From the NCBI GenBank assembly GCA_013365325.1, contig JABVXV010000034.1, forward strand, positions 62,001 to 126,000: 64,000 bases of DNA, in the 5' to 3' direction. Under the pieces are notes generated by a model. It did not search any database, was not told the origin of the DNA, and worked only from the letters and a program-made list of their open reading frames with translations. Both the position numbers and the translations under genes were made by a program. The DNA comes from Dipetalonema caudispina. Its lineage: Eukaryota; Nematoda; Chromadorea; Rhabditida; Onchocercidae. Positions 1-11,579 of this stretch are shown piece after piece. How positions within the stretch are numbered: position 1 is the stretch's first letter; each line of letters opens with the position of its first letter.

Positions 1-1844
1 AAAATAAGTTACAAATATTATTATTCAAATTTCACTCATTTTATTATCAATTTTCTCTTTTCTTTTTTCCTCCTTCTTTTTTACAAAAATACCATTGTTA
101 ATTCATTAAGAAATTCAATCATATATTTTTCACTTATTTTTTTTTTTTTTTTTTTTTTTTTGCATTGCTGATTCATCATATCACTATTTTTTGAGAATAC
201 TGTAATTTGCCTTAAAAAACAGATAAATTCCTAACATAGCTCATAAATTTTTAATCAATTACAAATATACGGATCATTCTTAAAACAGTTCTATTCTTTG
301 TTTTATTTTCAATGAATTTTTCTCAAATATAATTGAATAGTTAATATTTTTGTATATTGTAAAAAATTTTAAATATTTATAAAATAAAAATGTATAAATT
401 AATTGAATATTTCATATATAACTTATAAAGATTAACACTTCCCTTTTCAATTTTCCCAAATCATTTTACTTGGCTAAAAAAAAAAAAAAAAAGAATGGAA
501 ATTTCCCTCTCAACTATCATATCTCTCCGATTTTTTCCACTCTCCTCTGTTCCATATAATTTATTGGAAATACTGTTCACCATGTGTGGTCCATTCGTTT
601 ATCTGAAAAGCTATAAAATAAAATATAGTGGCGCACAAGGACAGACGGTTCCACCCACTTCATTTCTCCGCTTTCAAAAAATTACGAACTTAGGACAAAA
701 TTATTCTTTCATCATTTTTAACTTACGCTTAATCTTATATAAACGCAATACGTTATTCATACTTTGGATTAGAACTTAATTTAACATATTATACAATGTA
801 TACTGTAATATTTCTCTTCCAAATTTACAACATATTAATAATTGATACATTTGTTTAAATATTAGCAAAAGAATATTTGATAGACGAGAAAAGCTATCTT
901 TTTATGCTTAATGAAAATATAAAATATGTATGATAAAATTGGAAAAAATTTTTTAAACTTTTAAAAATTAACAAAAATTTTTCGCTGTTACTTTTAAACT
1001 CCAATTCTTTCTTCTTTTTTTTTTTTTTTTAATTTTTATATAATCAAAAAAAAATAAAAAAAATTTTTGAAAAAATAAAAAAAAAAAAAAAAAAAAAGAG
1101 GAAAAAAAAAACTGAAATATGAAAAGCATTCCATTCCATAATAAATGTTCCATATTGAATTTTAGATGTGTTTACGAAGTTCGATACACTTAGCACCCAG
1201 AAATAGCATCATATTTTCCATATCAATTTCACGAAACGTTCCCGGTTTATTAGCCTGTTTCCGTTTTTTTTTTTTTTTTTTCTTTTATTTTATTTTTTGT
1301 TTCAATGAATGGTTTAAAAAGATTTCCATCAATTGCCATTACCGAAATTCACGATGTGATTTCAATAAATTTTCTTTTTCTTTTTAATTTTTTCTTTTTT
1401 CCTTACAATCCTTTTTCACTAAAAGATGAAAATTCATTCATCCGAATCAAATACAATCGGCAATCGTCAACGATCGCACATTGATGATGGCCTTTCCATC
1501 TTCATCCAACCATCTCATTACTTTTTCTTCTTCCCTTTACGACCTCAAGTATCGTATTCCAGACCATCGAACATACATTTATTTATATATCCTTCACCCT
1601 TTTTTTTTCTTCTTTTTTCCATTCTTTTCCTCAATTTTGTTTTTGTCAACGAATATTACCGGTGAAATTGGAAGTCGTAAAATTTTATTTTTCAATCCTT
1701 CTTGAAAGCACAGGAAAAACTTCGAGGACGTACAAAACAAAATTTTTGATTAGATTTTCTTCATTTTTTTTTTTTTTCCTCAAATTCTTTTTTTTTTTTT
1801 TTCGCAGATATATCAATCGTTGAGTAAATAAATTTTTCGAACTT

Positions 1845-1896
<52 letters not shown>

Positions 1897-4370
1897 AGAG
1901 AAGGAAAGATAGCAAGGATTGAAAATAAAATGTTTAAAAGGTTTAAAGAGTTGTTATCTTAAAAATTTTTTTCGTTTTTATGCGAGTCGTAAATTTTTGC
2001 ATCAAAGAAGTGGCCGGCATCCCGGAAATAATTTACGAGCTGCAGCATTTTCTACTTTATGCTACCCGTTAACGAAATTGCAAAAATTCTTCCAAATACT
2101 TGCATAATGGACAAGCCAAGAAATGTGAGAAATAAGTGGAAAAAGATGTTGGAATACTGTTGTATAACAATATCCTTTTACATCAAATCAAGATGGAAAT
2201 TTTTTTTTTTTTTGTCAATTCATGAAGTTTTGAATTTTTAACTGGTCAAAATTTAATTTGGAAAAGGTATGAATGTACATAAGCTAAATAGATTAGGATA
2301 AAATTTGGAAATTCATATAATTTATTTCAGAGTAAATAAAAGGAACAATTAAAAGAATTTGCTAATAGTTATAAATGATATTTACAGATAAGTGCAATGG
2401 TAAAAATTGTTAAAAATATTATAGTTTAGTAAGAGAAAAGAATAAAGAGCATATTGTTAATGCACTAAAATTATTCAACACTTTTCTAGAGATATAACTT
2501 TTAAATTATATTTAAAATAATTTCATACTTTAAAAATTTTAATATCATGAAAGATTTTTGCACTTTTGCATACTGATTTTCGATCAAAGATTAACATTTC
2601 AAAGATTTCCTTTTCAATTTCATTGATAACTTTTTTAAAAAATCTATGAAAGTTCCAAAATTTTGCACCCAAAATGGCAATATTTGAAGAATACATTAAA
2701 ATTATGAAAAAAATCATACACTATCAAACTTTTTTTTTTTTTTTCTCAATAATTTCCAGAAATAGAGCACAATTAAGTTAAGCAATTGAATGCTTCATTT
2801 ATACTTTTCTAGTCACTTCAATAAATCAAAATTTTATTCCATTTCTTCGAGTTCAACTTCATACACGATAATTTGAAGAAAACTTTTGAATTTATCAAAA
2901 GGATTCTTCCATCTTTTATCATTAACACTAATTATCACTGATTTCATTTCTCTTCAAAATATGCTATTCAATTAGATAATACAATCATGCGCATATTATT
3001 TCGCTTTTCTTTTTTGCTAAAAAAAAAAAAAAAAAAGAAAAATTTCTTTTTAAAAATATTGGCAAGTGAAAAATGAATAAATCACATCTATAAAATATCA
3101 CTTAAAAAACAAATCTAACAAAAATAATAATTATTTTGAAAGCATCTTTTGCATAAATCAGTTAGGTTGCTTACATTATATACTTCACTATTTTTGTTAA
3201 ATTTTTAAATTATATCGTTTAATTTTTTCTTTTTTTCATTTTTACTATTGATATGCATCAGTGAAAAAGATAAAATTTTTGTATCTTATTTTATCCCTTA
3301 TTATTGTTGCTGCATATTTCTTTTCAAATATTTGAAATGATAGCAATCAGATAACATATACATTACTTCATAAATTTTTATGGTAATAGCTTCGTTTTTT
3401 TTTTTTTTCACTTTAAAATTTCGGAAATTTCAAATTTTAGATTTTAGAATCTTCAAGATTCTCCAATTCTGTAGCTAGAAAAAATGATCTATTCAATGCT
3501 ATTTATTTGAAATTGATATACAAAATTACTATATATATATCAGTGATACTTACAATTATCTAAAATTTTAAGTTTATTGTTTAGTAATAGATTAGTGCGT
3601 AAGTTCAAAGAAATGTTGGAAAATTTTTTTTTGCAGAATAAAACATTTACAGAGTACCAATCGTCAACGATGAGAGAGTGTTAGTTAAATGAGCCATAAT
3701 TTTTGTGTAAATTTGAAGATCGTTGAAACAGATTCAAACCAATGAAAGCATTTCTTCTTTGACTTGTCACTTTTTCTTCATTCAAGTATTTAAATCTTCA
3801 TGATGTTATTTGTTAAATTTCTTTAAACTTAACCTTTCATCCTTTCGACGTTTTAAATTTTGATGATGTGCTTTAAATTATACTGTATAATTCCCCTTAA
3901 CCGAATAGTTTTTGCTGGCATAAATCTAATAACTTATGTCTTTTCCTCATTGCTTATGTTTTTTTCATTCTTTTTCAAATTTATATTTGTAACTCATTAA
4001 AATTTACAATTTATAGAAATAATTTAAATTATAATTGGGATCCTTAAATCATTGGACGAATACTTTAAAAGATCAACATTTTTGAAAAAATTGAATTTAA
4101 ATGAAGATGAAATTTGTTTCATTTAAAATATCGCTCTCTTTTCATACTATTCTTCCCAACATAAAAAATTTTTTAGATCACCAAAACGTTATGATGCATT
4201 TCAAAATGGTTACCCTCTTCATAAAATACGGCATCTATTCTCGTTTTGGGTATTTTTATTTCCCATTGTTATCTTCTGACAACAAGTATCATCTAAAGTT
4301 AAGTTTGATTTTTTCTTTTTTTTTTTTTTTTGAATCTAATTAGACAAAACTTTTGTGCTAACTTTTTACA
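1..4370. other. no gene seen; AT-rich sequence with homopolymer runs
   Basis: This region holds poly-T/poly-A tracts (for example around 140-161, 1260-1290 and 3020-3036). The open frames are short and rich in Phe or Lys because they cross poly-T or poly-A. I see no exon structure or recognisable protein. Confidence 0.6.
1848..1894. repeat. 47-nt poly-T tract followed by GCAG
   Basis: This is the longest homopolymer in the window. It ends in GCAG, so it resembles an extreme splice acceptor, but no coding exon follows. Confidence 0.95.
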
Positions 4371-4664
4371 TGGCAAGTTTATGAGTTTATTGTTTGAAGA
4401 TTCAGTTGAAAACTTGAAAATTAGAAGAGATTTAGAAATCTAAAAGTTCAGTTAAATCTTAACTTCGTACTCTACCAACCTAATAGCTTCAGTCAAAGTG
4501 GAAGTCTTACGTTGATCGCATTCTACAGTAGACTGAATCACCTAAAATGCTTTCTGTAAACAAATTTATTGATGATTTAAACCTTTTCATTGATTTAAAA
4601 ATAATTAAGTAAAATTTTAGATGAGATTTAGGAAGATTTTAGAAAATGCAAATTAATTTCAAAG

Positions 4665-4920
4665 TTCACTTACCGATAAAAAGTGTTGATATTTTAGCAG
4701 TAGTGGTAAATTACCCACAGATCTGTTGAACATGAAATAGATCTTGCAAACTGGTGATGTTTACTTTTTTAGAAGTAGAAAAAGGAATGAAAGTTTAAAA
4801 TAGCAAATTCATATGAAATTGTACATCAGCTTCAAGTTTGATTCGTTGAACTTTTTTCAACATCTTTAGGATTGCAATGTGCTTTTCATTGTTTGCTTAG
4901 AAATTCTTCTAATTTTTACA
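4665..4920 (-). pseudogene. decayed partial copy of the hydroxypyruvate isomerase gene (exons 6-7)
   Basis: This stretch aligns with 9940-10250, covering exon 7, the intervening intron, exon 6 and a little flank. For example, the splice-site region AAAGTTCACTTACCGATAAA matches AAAGTTGACTTACCTATAAA in the live gene. The exon-7 equivalent reads DLFHVQQICG, then a stop codon (TAA where the live gene has a Gln codon), then diverged residues ending FIG. The exon-6 equivalent keeps a recognisable ILKMLKKV next to the parental ALKVLKEV. Because the intron is retained, this is a DNA-level duplication and not a retrocopy. Weaker similarity may continue left to about 4380 (possible exon 8), but I am not sure. 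Exons 1-5 were not found nearby. Confidence 0.8.
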
Positions 4921-5487
4921 TTAAATGATCTGAATTGTATATGTTTATGATTTAGTTTAATCACACTTCAACTTCATTATCAGTATGTAATTTCATAACA
5001 CTTTTGCTCTATTATCAATAATAAGTGATCATAAGGAATCAATTAGGTACACAAGGATTCTCAACATAAACTTTTGATTATATTTCTTAATCTGATATTG
5101 ACAAAAAAAAAAAAAAAAAAATTAGTTATAATTTTGTAGCATTTTGTTTGCTTTTGAAATTTTTTAAAAAGTTTAAATCAGTTAAAAAACTTTTGCCAGA
5201 GCTCTTACTATTTTTAAAGTTGAGTGACTTTTTTTATTTAGAATTATTAGTCTTCACTGTTGTTAAAGTAATTTTTATCATTACTAATTAGATTGGAATG
5301 AATTAACAAAATCTTAATTCTTAAAAAATATTGAACAAATTTTCAAAGAATAAACAAAGAAAGAGAAAGAGAAAGGGAGAGAGAGAGAGAGAGAGGAAAG
5401 AACTCATTATATTACAATGTTCGGATACTCATAAAGTCGGCAAACATTAAGCATCAATTGAAAAAGATGTCTGTACAAAGAATTGCA

Positions 5488-5521
<34 letters not shown>

Positions 5522-8092
5522 AATAAATAAATAAATAAATTTCAATCCATTTTTCTCAGAGCACCAAGTAGTCAACCTTCCTAACAACATTCTTTTTTGC
5601 TGTTTCATTATGATTTTTCATTGCCATATATCTCACAAATTTTTATCTTACAGTAAAATTAAAATAACAATGAAATATTTATTTCAAAAACTATTTATAA
5701 TTAATAATTTTATATAAAATATACAATGAAAATTAAAACAAAAAAAAAAAAAAGAAATGTATAAAAAGATGATAACAATTGATTGACTGATTATTTAATT
5801 TCTATTCTTATCATTATATCTTATTACTACAGTAAACCAATTCATTTATTAAAATTTTATTCCAAGGTTATTTACTAATGAAGAAGTAATCATCATTGTC
5901 ACATAGACATATACAATTGTTCACATTGTTACAGTAATCATATTGTTAACAACCACAATATAATCGTTAGTAAAAATAATCTTGTTTTTAATGCATGGGA
6001 TGAGAGTTTTATTCGTTTTCTTCTCCGAAAGATTTTCTTCTTCGAGGAGGTTGGACCTTTTTCTTTTTTTTTTTTTTTTTTTTGAGCGATAATCTGGCAG
6101 ATCGTAATATGCATTTACTGTTTTGTAGTTGATGATCGTTGGTTGGTTGTATGTTAAACGATTGGATTTTAAATTAAAAAAATGAAACTGTGGTAATATA
6201 AATAATGTTTGTTGTTGGAATTATCAGAGATATCGATTATTTTTATGATTCGAGAAAAGATAGAATGATATGCAAATATTCAAGTTAAGGTAAGCATATG
6301 TTAAAGTAATTTATATTTTACAATTATTAATGATTATGTTTGATAATAAAACAGTTCAATATTTTAAAGTTTGTCGAAAAATATATTTTATAGCAATATA
6401 TGATACTTCAAATTTTAATAGCAATTATATTGATATTGATGATGTAATTATTTAATTTATGCTATTAATCGTCGATGTTCAAAAATATTTGATCGTAGTC
6501 ATTTTTGCATAATATTATGAAATTCCATACCGTTTATTTAAGTTAATCATTTTTTTATCAATATGATTAAAATTCCTAATATATAATTGTCGTTAGAAAT
6601 AACAAAAATCAGTTCGTTTTTATTTAAGATCTAGACAGTAACCGAAAAGTGTTGAGTATTTCTGTTTGATATTATATCAGGGATCAAATAGATAATCATT
6701 TGACAGATCGTTTCAGTGTTAAAAATTGCAATGATCTTGCTAATCTTGATTCGATCATTTAGTATGATATTCAATTTCATTGCTTATCTAATATGTTAGA
6801 TTTATATTTATGCTGTTTTCTATGTATGATACGATATCATATACTATTTCTTTCTTTTCCCAATTGTTAATCATCATTAATTTATCTTACACATCATAAT
6901 AATTAGTATAATTTGATGATAATTTTTGCAATCATTATGGTTTGAAATGAATATTGTCCATTAATTTTTTTTATTCAAAGTAGCAATTTTTTTTTTTTCA
7001 TTAAAAAGATATTCTAAAACTTTTTCGAACAAATTTACTATATTTCAACTCCTACTAATCTCACCAATTAGAATCATTTATTAGCATTATTTCAAATGTA
7101 ATCTGATATTTGTCACAAGTATATCTTCAAAATCAAATAAACGTTGCATTTATGAGTGAAAGAAGATATGCTTTTAAAAATATGATATAATTAAGATTCT
7201 AAAATGTCACTAAGATCACAAAAAAAATGAATTCATTCTAAATATCAAAAATAAAAATAAATTAGAAGGCTGTTCATTTTTAGGATGAAATAAAAATGAA
7301 CGATGAATGGATTATTTTAAATTAAACATTATAATGCTTAATGTTCCTCTTTCATTTCCATTTCTTTTCATTTCTTTTTTTTTTTTTTGTATTCTTTAGT
7401 TCTTACCTATAAGCTTATTTATTGCATTTACAGCTTTTATTATTACTCTTTAACAGATTATATTCATCAATACATTCTCAATTAAAATTGATATCGATTA
7501 AATAAATCTTTTTTTATGAATATTTCCCGCATCTTCTAGATTTCCTTTGAATTATAAAATATGGGAATGATAATGTCAAGAGTAATCAACTGCTTATAAT
7601 ATAAAAATAAATTTTACATTTAAATATGTATATTTTAGTTTTCAAAGTAAGTTATGAAAAAGCATAGAGTTGGGGAAAGAAAAAAAAATTTGAAAAATAC
7701 GAATTTTACAAGGGATAAAATCTAATAAAGGGAAATTTAAGTGATGTTAACTATCAATAGGTTAATATTCTTATCATCGATTTTGTAACAGCGATATGTA
7801 TAATCCATGAATTTGAGCAATTAAATTGTTCGGTAATTAATTTTTGCAAAATTAGTAAACTGTGTAAATAAATTTCTACTCGTATTTTTCTGTTAATTTG
7901 TATATCTACATCCTATGGATCATTAAATCTTCCTAAAATTTAGATCTTATTTAATTGTCTGTATTTCGATTTTAGTCTAATTTCAATTTCAAAGTAAGTC
8001 TAAAGATCGATTTGCTGCCCATTTCCTTATTTAGGAAATTGCTTTCATTATGCATTTTCTTAAGATTTTGTAAAAATTTTTTTATATTTCAG
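4921..8092. other. no gene seen between isomerase pseudogene and orphan exons
   Basis: Only AT-rich sequence, a GA-rich repeat (about 5358-5398), a poly-A run with an AAAT repeat (about 5493-5540) and poly-T runs are visible. The upstream exons of the gene at 8093 would be expected here or further left, but none could be identified. Confidence 0.5.
5358..5398. repeat. GA-rich microsatellite
   Basis: GAAAGAGAAAGG is followed by a pure GA run. Confidence 0.9.
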
Positions 8093-8583
8093 ATTGGAAT
8101 CGCAAGGAGTAAAAAAGGAAGAACCATTGATTCTGGAATTAAGAATATTTGAAAGCAACAAATCCAATTCAACATTACCTTCCCATTTACATGAGCCTGT
8201 TCGTCTACCCTGTGGTACCGAGCTGTGTCTGAGTGATAAGCAAACACGATCGGTCACTGGGTAAAAGACCTCGCTCTTACCTATCATTTCATTTATTATG
8301 AGTAATTAAAATGCTATCTTTTTTCTGTACTTGTAATGATTAATTCCATGAACTATCTTCTTTTTACTATTTCCGCTACCGTAAACCATATAGCACCACA
8401 GGGGTGCTATCCTGTATGACCTCTCACCCTATCATTTGCAGAAACGACACTTCGATTCAAACAATTCTCTGGAAATATTTAAAGAAAATTCAAAATATAA
8501 ATCTAAACGTATCAGGAAAATTATCATATGAACTGGGTAGTACACCGCGATTAGACGGGGGATTGAAAGTGATATCTTCTTAA
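8093..8583 (+). CDS. two orphan exons of an unrecognised gene (C-terminal fragment)
   Basis: Exon A (8093-8260) follows a good TTTATATTTCAG acceptor and ends at a GTAAAAG donor. Exon B (8442-8583) follows CATTTGCAG and ends in TAA. The phases fit exactly (1 nt in, GG|A across the intron) and give 102 residues. Readable segments are EEPLILELRIFE, HEPVRLPCGTELCLSDK, SIQTILWKYLKKI and GSTPRLDGGLKVISS. I do not recognise the family. No upstream exon or start could be identified between 5 and 8 kb, so the 5' part is either far away or lost, and this could be a relic. A minus-strand frame (8060-8287) is also open over exon A but has no matching splice partners. It lies between the isomerase pseudogene and the live isomerase, on the opposite strand. 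Confidence 0.4.
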
Positions 8584-9501
8584 ATAATTGCTGAAAAGAT
8601 AAGTGAAATTTCCCTTACTTTATGCCCTCAACAGAATTATTATGTAATGAAGGGATACCAATATCACACATTCCATTGCGATAGTTAATAAAAGTGTAAA
8701 ATAAGTTAAAATATGAAATGAGCGCTATTTCTAACGTATTTTAAAAAAAGAAAAAAAAAAACTAAAAATTGATTAAAAAGCTAAATTTTAACACGGAAAT
8801 GCTAAAGCATTATGAAGAACAAAATAAAAAAGAATATAAATAAAAGGGCTTGCGGACTGATCAATAATAAATACCGACACAAAGGAGCTGCACTGAACTT
8901 CTTGCAGTATCGGTACATCAAATGAAAAAAAGTTTCTATGAATATAAGTCAAAAACAGATGGGAAAAATTCTTCAGGCTTTTAGTATTAGATGAATTATG
9001 TATGTGAATTGAAATCACACAAAAAATTGTTGAAATGACTAATATTATTGCAAAACTTGAATGAAACTTATTCTGTATTCAAATAATTTTGAAAAATATA
9101 TTTGAATTGAGTTGCTCCATTGTTGTTAGTATTGCCAAAACTATGTTGACAAAACCATAACCTATTTAACAAACTGAGTTAAATTTTTATCATTTATGCA
9201 TTTGATTCGATATTTAAAAAGAAAATTATACACTGCTACATCATGAGATGAGTAAAATGGAGAGCAAAGAAAGGATATCACAAAATATTACGAGTTGAGA
9301 AGTTTGTCCGAAATGTAGTGCAATATTTGAAAAAAGGCAAAAAAAAAAAAAACCAAGAAAATATTTGAAAGATAACAACGGAGCAGTTACAGAAAAACAG
9401 CTCCACTTCAAACTGCATATATTGATTATTTCAACAATTTTTTTGTTCAAGACTAGGTCAGGAATTAAAAACTTCGACTTATAAGAACATGCATAAAGTT
9501 G
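8584..9501. other. intergenic stretch between orphan exons and isomerase
   Basis: A possible polyadenylation signal (AATAAA) lies near 8685 for the plus-strand orphan exons. The two minus-strand frames here (8788-9018, 9241-9450) show no family similarity and no splice support. Confidence 0.5.
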
Positions 9502-11579
9502 TCAGAATGTAAGTCCATAACGATGAATCCATTGGAGATAACGATCATCACATCCGCTATTCAGATATTCACAACCCACATCCCAATCGCCAAATTTCTT
9601 CAGTATGTTAAACACGTAATTATAATTTATTTCGCCATCTGTATCTGGTTCATGACGACCTGGTACCTGAGCTACTTGAACATGTCCTGAAATTTGGTAA
9701 TTACTAATTTTATGAAGCAGTAGTAAACACTAGTTCAATTTTTAAAAACTAATAAAAGATAACTAGCTTTGATGTATCTCTCTTCTTCATTTATGTATTC
9801 GCTGGACTTCCTATATACCGACCTGAACTTACAGCAGCAGTACGGCGAAATGAATTCTTAAATAACTATTAGATTTTCAGAAGCATTATTCATTTTTTAG
9901 TAAAGGATAATAATAATTTTATAAAATATCAGTGAAGTCCAAAGTTGACTTACCTATAAAAGGTGCCAGTGTTTCAATAGTAAAGGTAAGCTGCCCACAA
10001 ATTTGTTGAGCGTGAAATAGATCCTGAAAAACGATGACGTTTGCTTCTACAGAAGTAGAAAACTGAGGAAAATTGGAAATTTTAAAATAACAAATTCACA
10101 TGAAATAAAGCTTGAAAAATGCATGGTACTCACCAACATAATCTTCAAATTCGGTTCATTGACTTCTTTCAACACTTTCAGGGCTGCAAAATGTTCTTCC
10201 ATTGCTTAGAAATAAGTTTATGATGGCAAAATCCCTCTAATTTTACATTGTTACCGTAAGTGAAACAATAGTAAAATATAAGTAAATGGAAGTCAAATAC
10301 TCGAAAACATTAAATCGATTAACACCTTTCGAATAAGAATCCATGAAATAGCCAGGAATAGCAGTCTTGCAGATCGGTTCAATGAGACAAACTATTGATT
10401 CCTGAAAAACATTCTTCTTAATACTGTCATCTAGGTCAAATGATATGAACCTGAATAACACTTGATATATTGTTCTATAAAATTTTAAATAAGAATTTGC
10501 AAGATAATACAAATCAGCCTTATCTGTGCTATTCTTTTTGAGAAACTTCGAATTTTTGCCAGTAAACATCTATTTTTTAACCTTTCTAAATTGCTGACAA
10601 GCCAAACGAATATTTTCAACATAAACTTTGTAATTCTCATCCGTTTGCTCAGCTACACCAGCCATGACGTGGACCTAAATTCATAATGAAGAAACATGGA
10701 ATTTTAAAAAACGCAAGAAGAAATCGATTTGGAAGTATATGGATTTCCAAGAAATTGTAAAAGATTCTAATGACGATTTCAAGCATAGAAAAGAAACCTT
10801 TTGGACATTCAGCTTTTTCGCATATTGAACTGCGATATTCAAAGATTCAATGTACTTGGACTTTTGTTCCGGAAGGGCTGCAAGACCACGAAAGCCTTCG
10901 GACCAATTACCTACAACAATTTTTATGAAAGAAATATACATGGGAAAACAAGATTAAATTATCATCAATAAATAATGATAATGGGATAATGGTCAAAAAT
11001 AGCGCTGAATTAATCCAAAACCATCTTGATATTCAATATAAATTAAGTGAAGCGGTGGGAAATTGGAGGAAGAGAAGAGAAAGGAAGGAAAATACTTTAA
11101 AAATAATTCAGGCAAAAAAAAAGAGAAAATTAGAAAACCTGTTGGTGCGTTAATAAGGACATGCTTAAGATGATAACATTCGGCTTGCTGTAGCAATTCC
11201 TCCACTGAGCGTTCATATGGTAGTGATACTTCAACAAGTTGAAATCCAAGTGTAGCTGCTTCCCCATATCTTCATATACTGTTCTGGATAATTATCGAAA
11301 GCGGATAATTTAAATAGAGCTTCCTAATCAAAATTAAATCAAAGTTATTGGTTTCGAATTAGTATAACTTTCTGTTAATTAAAGGCTAATATCTGATGCT
11401 GTCAAATGTCTAGCATTGGATAATTCTGTATAGATTATTATTTCCACTTGTCGATTCGAACTAATGTGTTACATGAAGGTATGACTGAAACAGACAAAAG
11501 TTTATTCAAATATCAAATAGTACTTTTGTAGCAAATCCATCTCATGAAACATCATTGACAAATTTGCAGCTACACGCAT
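9502..11579 (-). CDS. putative hydroxypyruvate isomerase (Hyi-like TIM barrel)
   Basis: The rebuilt minus-strand exons are 11524-11579, 11139-11269, 10798-10910, 10582-10674, 10326-10401, 10134-10204, 9954-10023 and 9502-9686. They total 795 nt (264 aa), and every intron phase agrees. The family interconverts hydroxypyruvate and tartronate semialdehyde, and the 258-277 aa length is typical of bacterial and human Hyi. The protein starts MRVAANLSMMF. It then shows the family blocks LINAPTG (about 57-63), VHVMAG, CLIEPI, DLFHAQQ, GHVQVAQVPGRHEP and VGCEY. The two glutamates expected at the active site are present: Glu139 in LIEPI and Glu243 in GCEY. No targeting signal is seen, so it is probably cytosolic. 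The start was chosen because MRVAANL matches the family N-terminus and its exon joins the next in phase. A decayed partial copy lies about 5 kb downstream. Family membership is secure; the true substrate in worms is inferred. Confidence 0.9.

Noticed and set aside
968..1915. Phe-rich and Lys-rich open frames on both strands
   Set aside because: They are produced by poly-T/poly-A tracts and have no complex protein sequence.
8060..8287. 75-codon minus-strand open frame
   Set aside because: It overlaps the plus-strand orphan exon, which has matching splice sites and a phase-correct partner. The minus frame has neither.
11268..11330. Apparent frameshift upstream of isomerase exon 2 (frame reading LFKLSAFDNYPEQ)
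   Set aside because: The true exon 1 (MRVAANLSMMF..., 11524-11579) splices in phase to 11269, so the upstream frame is intronic and no frameshift is needed.
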